Positions 1-11,591 of a stretch of DNA of 64,000 bases are shown here, in pieces (the stretch's first letter is position 1; each line of letters begins with the position of its first letter). A model generated the notes under the pieces. That model did not search any database, was not told the DNA's origin, and saw only the letters and a program-made list of their open reading frames with translations. A program made the position numbers and the translations under genes. Source of the DNA: Ctena decussata (lineage: Eukaryota > Mollusca > Bivalvia > Lucinida > Lucinidae); contig OZ022503.1 in the NCBI GenBank assembly GCA_963989385.1, positions 55,302,858-55,366,857 of the forward strand, written 5' to 3'.

Positions 1-129
1 ACTACCACAAATACAAAATCATAATGTTCATTTGGATGAATAGGTAATGCTTCAAGGCAGATGACGTTTTTTAACACATCAAGAAAATCAGGACATTATG
101 CGTTTTAAAAACAGTTCAAGTCTTGTCAG

Positions 130-130
<1 letters not shown>

Positions 131-181
<51 letters not shown>

Positions 182-491
182 ATTACGTCTTAAACCCCGA
201 GGGGGACACAGACGGTGTACTTGTGTACACTCCGGTGTTGCAGGATGAAAGCCTACATATAGCCCTGTAGCTATAGTAGGGATTTTTAACCTGCACAGGG
301 GACGACTCTCCCTGCATATGGGGCCTCCAGTTAACGTCCCGATCCTAAGGACGGCACGATTGTTAACATCATCCCTGCAAATGAAGCTAGAAAACGCGTT
401 CGGACACAGGAAGACTTCACCCCGGGTGAGGATCGAACCCACGACCTCTGGCTTCAGAGTCAAGTGCACTAACCTCTGAGCCACCGCGCTT
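131..491 (-). mobile_element. tRNA-derived SINE with (ATAG)n tail
   Basis: On the minus strand the element starts AGCGCGGTGGCTCAGAGGTT (box A-like), has GTGGGTTCGATCC (box B) at about 430-442, a GC-richer body, and ends in (ATAG)n, seen as (CTAT)n at 131-181. The open frame at 173-484 lies wholly within it and is not a gene. Confidence 0.8.
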
Positions 492-761
492 CTCAGCTGA
501 GGTCATGAGTGACTGATACTTATTTGTATTGGATGTTGGACGATAATTTGTGTCTGTCAGCAGAAAAGGAGATACATTGAAACCCGTAATGATAATGATA
601 ATTTTATTTTTCTTAAACTAAATCCATATAGATATATACATAAATATCATTTAAGTGTGCTCTTAAATACCTCACTTGTTGATTCATTTTTAAATTTTAA
701 TTTCAAAAATCGCTTTTAGATAGTATATGTTACTTTGTTAAATGATCTTAATTCCTGAATA

Positions 762-789
762 AATCTTAATCTTAATCTTAATCTTAATG
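762..789. repeat. (CTTAAT)n microsatellite
   Basis: Four and a half units of CTTAAT. Confidence 0.95.
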
Positions 790-1059
790 ATATTCATCCC
801 CTATTTCATTTGAATTACATAGACTGTTATCTATGTTACTTTTATTTAAACATAGAATAGTGATGCCTTTGAGTCATCAACATGTACTATCGAATTTATA
901 AGAACTCATTAAAGCTTGAATTATATCTTAACCTCTTGTCGATAAATGTTCCTACTAAAATGTGTAAATTTCGATGTTCCAGTCATAGACTACCCATTGA
1001 GAAAGGCAGCTGTTTTGGGTCTTGACAATTTGACAGAAATCAACCATTTTCACTATTTA

Positions 1060-1545
1060 TGTAATGTTCATATAAGATATCTTATTTGACACAGAAAGTA
1101 TCATTGTAATAAAAAGACATCTAAAAGAATACATCAGGTGCACTACATATCATATCAGATATCTAATATGTTAAATCATTGTCATAAAAGACATCTAAAA
1201 GAATACATCAGGTGCACTACATATTATATCAGATATCTAATGTGTTAAATCAGATGTCAAGTTTTCATATTTATTATTCAAATAGACAGCCTATAAATCA
1301 TATTAGATATATATTATGATACAAGGTATCTTATACAGAATATTATATATCTGACATACAAATATAGCAATACAAATAGCTTATGTTAGATATCTTATAT
1401 CCCTATATAAAATATCGTATATACATGTATTAGATATTTTATTTAATTCTGCATATAATATCCGAATAATTTTACCAGATATGTTATATCATAAATGGGA
1501 TATCCTATATTCTATAAAAGATATCTGATATAATACATAAGGTAA
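1060..1545. repeat. GATATC-rich tract with a 70-75 bp direct repeat
   Basis: AAAGACATCTAAAAGAATAC and the next 45 bases occur twice (from about 1113 and 1188), followed by loosely repeated TATCTTATAT / AGATATCTGATAT words as at 10419-11140. Confidence 0.8.
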
Positions 1546-2919
1546 ATCTTTTCTGCATAACAAATATATATATGGGGCTTGCCATAACTATTTTGAAGTT
1601 AATATGGTTAATTTTCTAGTTTTAGGCGTCCTGGAGTTTGCATGTACAGTGTGAGACAATCATCCTCCAGGAAGAGACGGAGAATGTTCAAAATCGAGCT
1701 GTTCATTTTCTTAAAGGAACATATAATAATAAAACCGTGAGCATGACTGGTATGCTTGAGAAATTACATTGGACGTCCCTCAAACAAACGGTAGAGGAAA
1801 TAAGATTTATATACTTCTTTATCCGGGTCTAGAAAGTAATGCTGACATACCTAAAATGACATTCTTCACTCCCACCACCCCCACTCCACCACCACCAAAT
1901 AGGAAGAGAAGAACTCATCATTCTTTGCATTCCAAATATCAAGTGCTAAGACTGACACTTTTAAGTCCAGCTTCATCCCAGGCTCAATTTGGGATTGAAA
2001 CACACTCCGTCGTCTCTCATTTCCTCCACTGAAGGTTCCCGCAGAGAGTTCAAGACTTTAATTTTCCCTGTCGTCTCCTCTGGTGAATGAATGTTAGATG
2101 TATCAACAGTTAACCTAGCAGTCATGACGTTGAATCAAGGTTGATTCAATACTGATTCAACCTTGCGTCCAATGGGAACTAATATCGCTGGAACCCAAAT
2201 CGCTGACAATCCATGCTTTTACCGCCCTTCAAACTGCCAAGTTCACAGTATAGGGGGTTCAGGAAACCAGTAAGAATGCTTAACTTGCGAGGTGTGATGG
2301 ACAAATGCTCAGTATGGCAGAGCATAACACATGCTAGAGCCGAAAATGTTTACTAGTTTTCCAGGTTCTGTATAATTGTATAATATTAGCACGCTCTGTG
2401 ACATAATTTCTTTCACTAGTTGTGTTGGTATACATTTGTTTGTCTAAATAAAAACCCTACAGGGCTTATTCTGTTTCTGACTTTCTGCCAGGAAATAGCC
2501 TTCTTAAACTTTCTGAGGATTATGCTATATAATGACACATCCGGGAAGGAACCATTCATCCGTCGAGTAGCCAAGCTGGTCTTTAGAGTATGCCCAAAGA
2601 AAGGTTCCATAAGTTAAAAAAATATCATTATTTATCTCGAGACACAGGGTTTGAGGTGGGTCGGTGGGAACGCATGCGCTGCCTCTGGTAGGCGTCTCTT
2701 ACCTGATGTCTGCTACTTTTTCTCGCGGAATGTGTCGGTAAGTATGGCTCGGATGGGGCTGTTCGTTGCCTGCCGATGCCTGCATGCCCATCACATTTTC
2801 TTTCAAACTTCTGGGGTTAGCAACACTGAAGAAGTTAAATACAGAAACACGCGTCTGTCGTACTAAATTCGGTTTAGTAACATATATATTACAATTAAAA
2901 CATCTCTTTCTGAAGCTGG
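1546..2919. other. stretch without supported gene
   Basis: Short overlapping open frames on both strands with no recognisable domain. A small ATGACGTTGAATCAAGGTTG repeat lies at 2115-2170 (relative of 33225-33405). Confidence 0.5.
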
Positions 2920-2924
2920 TCAGA

Positions 2925-4130
2925 GGCTTATTGTGTCACCTTTGCCTTTAAGCCTGCTAGTGATTCTCATTCCACTGTATCTTGAGGTAGCAGATTCCAT
3001 TCCCAGACTGACCTTCCTGGCATCTCTCCTCCTGTCTTGCAAACTTCGCCATTTCAGGGTGCTGAGCAAGTCTGATACACTGGAGGTGTTGCAGTGTGTA
3101 CTTTTCACATATCTGGCTGCTCTCCGTTATACCATTAATTTTCTGGTTTCTGTACGCATGTCTGGGTGTATGCATCACATACTGTACTGGCGTACTCAAC
3201 CAGGCGCCTCACAAGGGACAAATATGCTCTTTCCTTAATCGAGGTAGCACCAATGTTCAGGTTCTTCTCTAGAAGTCAATCGTCTTGTTCGCCTTATCAC
3301 AGATGCTTTTCACGTGTTCATCCCATTACAGGTCGTCAATTATGGTGACACCAAAGTATTTGGCTGACTTCATTCTTTCGACGGGTTTTCTATGCAGCTT
3401 GTAATCGGCCTGGATAGGTGTTTTCTTTCCACTGACAGACAGCACGACACACTTGTGTGCATGTAACTTCATGAGCCAATGGTCTTCCTATGTAGAGAAC
3501 TTGTCGAGGTCGACCTGTTGGGTTTCGTGTCACTGGGAAGAATGATGACCAGATAGGCGATTGTATCAACGGCAAATACTTGAACTCTGAATCGAAGTGT
3601 TGCTGAGAGGTCACTAATATAGTATAGGAATAACCCTAGACTCAATACAGAGCCTCGTGAGACGCCGTAGTCTACACTGACGGACTCTGACTACTCTCAC
3701 TCGACTAAAACAGCTTGCTCCCTCTTCGACAGCCAACTCTTCATCCATCTGTCTACCTCTACCCTGAAGCGTGTGAACTAACAGACTGTACATGTAATAC
3801 CTTGTCGAAGACTTTAGCAAAGTATATTCTAAGGGTATTAGTTTGCTGACCTTCCACAAGTTCTGATGAGAGATCGTCAATGAACTCGATGAGCTGAATT
3901 TCACAAGCTCTGTTTCTTCGGAAGCATGTTGTAAGGGGAACAGCATACTGTTTTCTTCTCCGTGTTTTATGATGTTGCTTGCTAAGATCTGTTTCATGAT
4001 ATGGCATAACACACTTGTCAGGGATATCGGCCGATAATTCTCAACGAGGTATTTACATATTAACCATATTCGACAATACAATTTAAAGATTTTTTTCTGT
4101 TCTGTGTAAAAGAATTTGGATACCACCAGA
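2925..4130 (-). pseudogene. non-LTR retrotransposon reverse transcriptase, decayed
   Basis: Read on the minus strand from about 4130 downward, frames contain ENYRPISLTSVLCHIMKQIL (RT domain block near its N-terminus), then after a frame change IEFIDDLSS … RIYFAKVFDKVLH (the catalytic-aspartate region, with F in place of the usual leading D context). Near 3080-2990 comes NTSSVSDLLSTLKWRSLQDR, a typical C-terminal stretch of LINE proteins. Several frameshifts and stops break it, so it is dead. Family level (Jockey/CR1-like) is inference. Confidence 0.8.
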
Positions 4131-4351
4131 GGAGGTCATTGCTATATTCTGCATTCACAAACAGGAATCCAGGACTTAAAGATGACATATATAAACTCGG
4201 CCGAGGTCAAGATCAGAAGTGTTTTGTGATGATGTAGAGACAACAGATCACTTCCTTAATTACTGCCACATGTACCAACAACATATATAGTGAGTCTATG
4301 TGACAGGTGCTTTCAACACAGGTTCAGATTATACCATGGTCCATTTATCTT

Positions 4352-5262
4352 TTACCAGTCGTCGACACCAACATAAGTCTCTCTGACTTCTTGAGGCGCC
4401 TTTTGATATTGTCCATCAGAAGGAACTGCTTTGTAGCACACAGCTTCAAACTTAACAGGATGATATTTCCAACGTTTGTTCAAGCGACGTTTGAACGCGT
4501 TAAGGGAGGGTGCTTCTATTACACTTTCTGGCAAACTCTTTCAAGAGTTTATTACTCTGTTAGAAACTATTTGCACGCACATCAAGTCTTGGTCTTTCAA
4601 TGAATGGCCTCTAGTTGCTGTGTACTGCGCTGTTGTAAATAACTATTTCCTTTCGATACAATCAGTACCATTAAAAATTTTGAATACTTGTATCAAATCA
4701 GCTCTTTCTCTTCTATACTCTAGTGTTGGTAATTTAAAGAGTAACTACACTTCAGGAACTGACTGAATCAGATCCCAAACCCTATTCCCAACATTAAGTA
4801 ATCCTGATTTTCTTAAACGCTCGGAATAAGACAATTTGTTACAGGAACTGACCAGCTTTGTAGCTCTTCTCTGAATTTTTTCTGAAATAATTCTATCCTT
4901 TTTATAATAAGGTGACCAAACTGGTGTACAATACTCTAAATTTGGTCTAACTAGTGATTTAAACTTCCGGACTGAGATATGTAAAAGTTCTAAAAATTAT
5001 CCCTAGATTTCTATTTGCTAAATTTATTTTTGCATTAATATGGTCTCTAAAAGTAAATTTACTATCTACTATTACTCCTTATTCTTTCTCTTTGTCCACC
5101 CTTTCAAGCTGAGTGGGATAAGTTCCTGTTTGCATGATATTCATAAAATCTGATTCATGTTTTCCATTATGAAGCTGATGACATTTATCAGTATTGTAGA
5201 ACATTTCCCAATGTTTAGCCCATTTGACTGCTCTGTCAAGACAGGCTTTGCTGAAATTCATT
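4352..5262 (-). pseudogene. second non-LTR retrotransposon RT 3' fragment, CR1-like
   Basis: Minus-strand frames read WAKHWEMFYNTDKCHQLHNG at about 5230-5160, WSPYYKKDRIISEKIQRRAT at about 4918-4860 and SLPESVIEAPSLNAFKRRLN near 4538-4480. This is the usual order in the C-terminal part of LINE reverse transcriptases. Frameshifts and stops separate them. It differs from the fragment at 2925-4130, so two elements are present, in the same orientation. Confidence 0.8.
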
Positions 5263-5727
5263 TTCTCTATGGTTTGTTACTGTATGGTATGATTTGGCAG
5301 TCTAATGTGGAACTTGAACAGACGCCACGTTTTGCTGGGTTTGCACTGTTTGACATAATGTCCCATTTATGGAATGTGATGCATTAATGGGTTATTCTAA
5401 CACAGTGCGCCTATAGAAGCAATGGAAAGTTTTCGTGTTTTATTCTGCAACAATTCACTGTTTAGGAGCGCGTGAGTCTACTTGCTGACGTCACTGGCAA
5501 TACTGACGTAATTTTGTGACATTTTGAGACGTTAGATGGTGTAACGTCGCTTTTTCTTTCCAAAAGTGCCATAAAATGTACATTTATATTAGATACAGTT
5601 TAGAAAATTAGCGGGAACATGAACGCGCTGGCAAGATGGTTGGGAGAATTTGATTGAAAATAATATTTTTTTAGCGTTTTTGAGTGTTAGAATCGAAACA
5701 GTTCAGCTCTAGCATTGAATTATTTGG

Positions 5728-5840
5728 TAATAATTCACTGTTTGTCGGTCAGTTGTAACTAGATATATCACTCGCGCTCCGCACTCGTGATATGATCTAC
5801 TTTACAACTGTCCTCCTAACAGTGCATTATTACTCAACAA
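5728..5840. repeat. 113-base palindrome with GC-rich loop
   Basis: TAATAATTCACTGTT is mirrored by AACAGTGCATTATTA; GATATATCACTCGCGCTCCG is mirrored by GCACTCGTGATATGATC. Part of a larger palindromic repeat from about 5440 (ACAATTCACTGTTTAGGAGC) to 5850. Confidence 0.75.
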
Positions 5841-5849
5841 TTCACTGCT

Positions 5850-6540
5850 AGAATTGATCTATTTCTTAAACAAAATACATGTTAAGTGTATTTGCTGAGG
5901 TATTCGGCGTAGGCTGCTTCATTTAACCAAACTCTTTCATTGGAGGCTGGTGAGAAAAATAATCCCAACATAAACATTCTCAAGGAGAGCCGATCACACC
6001 CAGCCGAGATATAAACAGATACGCAGTATGTCAGGATGGGAATATCTGAACTATGTATAGATAAACCAACATCGTTTACACTAGGTGTCTATTTAGTCGC
6101 CTGGGAACGAGGCAAGGAAAAGTTACTGTTGAGAACAGCAGCAGATGTTACGATGTGACAATCACAGGAATCAGGACTGAAGAAACTATTCAGATTTAGG
6201 CTCGATATAAACTGAAATAAAATTAAGAACTACATTAACAATTCCCATAGAGGAAGATCATTCACTGCCTAGTCATGTCAGTGCAGTGGTACCATCAGAA
6301 TATTACGCTTTACTGATTTTAGGTACACCCGCATACACGACCATCAGAATCGGAATCAGAATTGTTTACTGGTGATACGTCCAAGGACAATCATTCACCA
6401 GGACCTGTGATCAGGGAAGCTAGTTCTATCACAGGATCTGTGATCAGAGGACGCACGAAGGCAGTTGCGACTCCAGTCAATGTTAAGGAGGTCTTGGGTT
6501 TTATATTTCGATGCAAGCGTTTTCAGATCTTGATTATTAT
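5850..6540. other. upstream flank of AOAH
   Basis: No gene seen. A short direct repeat, CAGGACCTGTGATCAGG / CAGGATCTGTGATCAGA, occurs at 6399-6415 and 6432-6448. Confidence 0.5.
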
Positions 6541-6607
6541 GTCACATGATAAGGTAGTCATGTGATTTGCACGTGACGCTTTGCACTCTTGAAGTTGAGT
6601 GGCAACG
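6541..6607 (+). promoter_or_regulatory. presumed AOAH proximal promoter with three E-boxes
   Basis: Three CANNTG sites lie within 35 bases just upstream of the start codon: CACATG at 6543-6548, CATGTG at 6559-6564 and CACGTG at 6570-6575. Each ten-base context matches the CLEAR consensus GTCACGTGAC bound by MITF/TFEB factors at 8 of 10 positions. No TATA box is obvious nearby. The transcription start is unknown, so calling this a promoter is inference; part of it could be 5' UTR. Confidence 0.4.
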
Positions 6608-6719
6608 ATGGCTCTGAAGGGAGGGAAGATTCAAATGGTCTTACAGATTTTCTTTTTATTACTGACATTTTATTCTAATCAAGTGTCGGCAGATGTTAAT
6701 GGAGGTGCAAATTGTGCAG
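6608..6719 (+). CDS. AOAH: AOAH exon 1: start codon, signal peptide, first saposin cysteine
   Basis: The ATG at 6608 has A at -3 and G at +4, a good animal initiation context. Residues 10-22 form a hydrophobic core (MVLQIFFLLLTFY) followed by a plausible signal-peptidase site after VSA (residue 28), so the protein enters the secretory pathway. The exon ends one base into a codon; the GT donor at 6720 reads GTAATT. The last cysteine, C36, pairs with C39 across the splice as the CxxC that opens the saposin-B domain. Confidence 0.85.
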
Positions 6720-9700
6720 GTAATTGTATTTTTTTTAAATCTCTATAGATCTATATAAAAAAAATTGGTGCAATGGATTGATACTTGACAGAGTTCTTAT
6801 AGATGGTCAAAAGCCTTTCAAGCCTAGCTAGTCAAATAAACAGACGTAATTCTTATTTTAATTTTTGATTGGTCACCGTTCTGTATATGGTAATCCATTT
6901 TACTTTTTATCCAGTTACAGAGATATTTTATATCATACAATGGACTCGACAGTATCGGATCAAGTTCAATAAAACTCCTGTTTTGTTGTATGTGAATGCT
7001 AAAAGTATGTATGTTATGACACATAACAATTGCAAAATATCCCTTCTATCTATCCATGTTAAAATATTTACGAAATTTATTCCTTTAAGGGCAGATAACC
7101 TAGTGAGACTTACAGGGGGGTCTTACGACAGTAACGAATCAGGTGCGACAGTATCGGATCATCTGATATTATGTTATGGGAGAGTTTCTCGGTGGCATTC
7201 TGCCAACCTTCATAGCTTCCATAATTTTATATATAAACAGTTGGACCTATTAAACTCTGAGAGAAAAACTTGTACGGCTTTCAACGATATTTTTCATGTG
7301 GCCCCTCACCAGCAAGGGTTATGTCTGTTAAATAAAAGTTAAATGTATACAAAAGTACAAGCATGCCAAAAAAATCTTAACTCAGTAATCTCCTGCGGCC
7401 CATAGCACGGAACTACTCAAACAGTAAAGATCATAATCTGCCTTTGCAAAGTGTAGACCCTGACTAGACCGTAGTGTCTGGTCAGGATCAACAAATTTAC
7501 GGTGATTTTCCGCCCTAATGATATTTCGGTGCAATCAGTGTATAAGCACTACATGGTCATTCAACGAGTTCTCCGGCATTAATCTGAGTAACACAGTGTA
7601 CAGATGTCCATCCGATGAACGCCAGTCATTATTAGGTTCACAACACACATGCGAGCTGATCTAGAATGTTTCTTCAGAATGTTTAGCAGAAGCTTAGTTG
7701 TGCTAAGCATAGCCTTCATTATCATATGCTAGCTTGTGCGGCGTGGGATTGGGGTGTTTTACAAAAAGGATGTTGTCTTAGTTTTATACTGGTCTTCTTT
7801 TAAAGAAGACACATCAGCCACTCAGGTAGTTGATTTATGACTTGTTTTCAGCATCAGACCATACATCCTACATGCAGTTTTCCAGCTGAGGCCTGTAATT
7901 CTGTTCAAATTATATAATGATCCGTTACTGTCGCACATCGGTGCCCCACTTTTCAAGTCTGCAATTTCATCAAATACTGGGATGTTACAAAAATAATGAC
8001 TGCCTGCAATTTTAGGGATGCTAGGACACATTACAAAGCAAAATTGGTTTCAATCGCCTAATGATAAAATAGTTTAAATAACCGAAATCTATTTTGGAGT
8101 TAACGAGCAACAGGCAAAATGCAAGCGCCGCTGAAGAGGGTCCAAGCTTTTCAACAACTCTGATTTGTTTCACAGCCGCAGATTTCGATCGAATTTTTCA
8201 TTCTGCACTTTGCCATTGGTCTAACTTTATGACTGTAATATAATGGTAAAAAATATTTGCTTCATTTGTGAGAAAAATGGGTGATAACTTACGAGTGATT
8301 CGATACTGTCGATGATCCGATACTGTCGAGTCCACTGTATATATATAAGATATCTGATATTATAATATCTAATATATCAGATTTCTATAACGTCAGTCGG
8401 GGTATTATCGGACAAAACCCAGGTTTTCGGCTTTCCAAATTTAACCTTTACTGCCTTACTCTTTAAAATGAGACCTCCTAATACTTTGAAGAAAGCCGAA
8501 GCTTGTCAGTAAGACTTGAGTTGTGTTTTCTTGATAACCTGTAGAGAGCGGCATGGTTTTTAAGGCAACCCAAATCGGGTAATTATCGGACATGTACGGT
8601 AGTTATCGGACAAAAAGCAGGTTGTTGAAAAACAACAATTAAACAACTAAAACAGTTCAGAATGCGTTCTTTTAACTTTAATAAATGCATTCAGATATTA
8701 GGAATTTACAAGAAATGGGAGTTATTTGGTCAAAATGCGTAGAATTCTATTTGAAACAGATGTGACAAATAATTTGCATAAATGTAAAGAGTTCATTGTT
8801 GGAAATATGAGGTAGACATGAAGAGGTGAATTTACAAAACGTAATTTAGTTCTATTATTCATTTTCTAATATTTAAAAAGCATCGGGAAGAACTTTAAAA
8901 TCTGCATTACAACAGATCTTGCCAAACTTAGCAGATGCCTTCCTTATACGTTTCTCATAAGTTAGAATCCCAAAATGCAGGATTTGTTGATGTTGAGAAG
9001 TGCTTTTATGAGGAAAGATCAAAGGGTAATTTTCTGCGCAGAAATCTAAAATGATAATATCGTTATTGAAAATATACTAAATGCTAAGGGTACTTTATTG
9101 CATTAAAAAGGGCATCCTAGTTCTTATTTTATCAAACTCTTTCACACATTATCAGGCTCGGCAGAAAACAAAGACGTAGCCTGTGTCCAAATTTTTTGTC
9201 CAAAAAAACCCCAGGTGATACTATTTTAACAAGATTGGACAATTTTATTCATACATCTGTTTAGTATCAGTAATAAGTTATTTATATTGAAGGTGTCATA
9301 TAGGTATGCTTGCCTACCCGTTATTTAATGAATGCATCTAATGTACATTTGTACATGCATGGACCTTGTACATGGTTGAACATTTGAGAATAAGCTGCCG
9401 TTTTGATCTGGTCTACCTTACAATTTGAGAAAGAGTTGGAATCAATAATTGCTAGGACGCTCTTCATAATGCAATAACGTACCGTCAGCGTTATGTAAAT
9501 TTTCAATAACGATGTTAATTTTTTTAGATTTCTGCGCAGAAAATTACCCTTTGATCTTTCCTTATAAAACACTTTTTAAGCAGCATGTATCTCTTTTTTT
9601 GTATTCTAAACAAAAATAAGAAATCTGCTAACTTCCAGGGAGATATGTTTATTTATCTAGTTATGATTTTTGCAGATTTTTGCATTTATCACAAATTACC

Positions 9701-11560
9701 ACCTTAAATGCAAAATTGGCCACGCTATTGGAACCCTGTCGTACTGTGTACTCATGGGGCTTTTATTGAACAGAACAGAACAGAATTTTATTGCTAAACA
9801 TAAGACTCCGGTCACTCTATGATGGCATAAGAGCAAACAATACAAACAAATGTAAAAACATGCACATATAAGAATATGTAAAATGATGTAAAAGGCAATG
9901 AAAACAATGACTTGGACATTACACTGAAAAGAATTTCATGAATATGAATAGAAGCATGCAATGAAAACGACTGCGACGTGATTGAATAAGAAATCGTGTC
10001 CGATAATTCTCGTAATTGGGTTCATTCGGTTCACTCATAACTCCAACACACTAACCCGATCAATCTATAAATAGATGCCATTTTACCGACACACACGAGG
10101 CTGATGCCAATTTTGAAATTCAGCTATAACTGATAAACTTTCATAGAAAAATGCAGACATACGTTTCAACGTGAACTGAAAATAGTAATAACAACCGGAA
10201 GTGGAGGTTTTTAACAGGGTGGACTTAGTTTTGCCCGGATTTTCTGATCTTGGCCAACGCTGTTCGTCACCACGTTGCTGCTGCTAGTGGCGGGAAAAAT
10301 GATTGGTGCCCAGCTGCCTTTAGTGTGCTACAGGAATATATTAGGCACAGGGGATTAATAACCATTTGACTTTGTCCGATAACTACCCTTGTCTGATAAT
10401 ACCCCGATTGACGTTATAAGATATCCTGTGTAACATATAAGATAACTTATATGCTAAATAAGATACCTTATATAGTAAACAAGACATCTGCTTTGAGAAA
10501 TAAGATATCTTATGATAATTATATAGTATCAAAGATATCTAATGTGGGATATAAGATATCTGATACCTCTATCTATAAAATATCTCAATAAACAGTCAGA
10601 TAAAAATATGTTATATATCAATGAATATGTACGTCTTATAAGGGAATTAAGATATTTTATTTATGAAAGAAGATATCTAATGTGTTAAATTAGATATCTG
10701 ATAGATATCTGATATGTAAAATAAGCTATCTGATATATCAGAATAGTTAAGATATCTTATCTAATATATCAGATTTCTAATATATATTCTAATATCTAAT
10801 ATCTTATTTAACATATAAGATATCTAATTTAGTCTGTAAGATATCTTATATGTTAAATATTATAAGATATCTACTTGAATTAAATCTATATCTTATATAT
10901 TATATCAGATATCTTGTACAGTATATAAGGTATCTAATATATATGATTTAACATTGAAGATATCTTATATGTTAAATTCAATAAGACAATAATTAGATAT
11001 CTTAGAGAAGATATTAGATATCTTATATACTTTGTTAGATATCTTATATGTTATATTTGATTTCTTTTAAAGTATATAAGATATTTAAACTAGGAAATAA
11101 GATATCTTATATATATAGTATATAAGATATCCATTTTAACAATAAAAAGTACAAAAGGGCTTGCTATAGTTCCGGGTATTTCAAGAAAAGACAAACTGAG
11201 AAAAAACAACAAAAAAACAATACCTTAGGTACAATTTAGTTGCCCTTGAATTCAGGGCTTATGTTTTTTCAACTTTCTTTAGTTCTATGTTGATGTATGT
11301 TGTCAAAATGAAGTTTCTTATTTTTCATTAGTCTTGCTTGCCCCAAGAAATTACGTTGTTATGTGAAATGTTTTCCCAATTACAACAGACCATTTGACAG
11401 AACTTTCTGAAAAGTACACAATCCCAAGCAGAATTTGTCTGGATTTTGATGGGTTTTTTTTTTCTTTCTTTTTTCAACATAAATGCCTAATGTCTTGGAA
11501 CATCCCTAGAGCCCTAGAGATCAAGAACTCACCAACTCACCCCCACCAACCAAGAATCCC

Positions 11561-11591
<31 letters not shown>

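Noticed and set aside
173..484. 103-residue minus-strand frame as a gene
   Set aside because: It lies completely inside a SINE.
3614..4126. 170-residue minus-strand frame as a host gene
   Set aside because: It contains a LINE RT motif and continues in other frames after shifts; it is a decayed retrotransposon.
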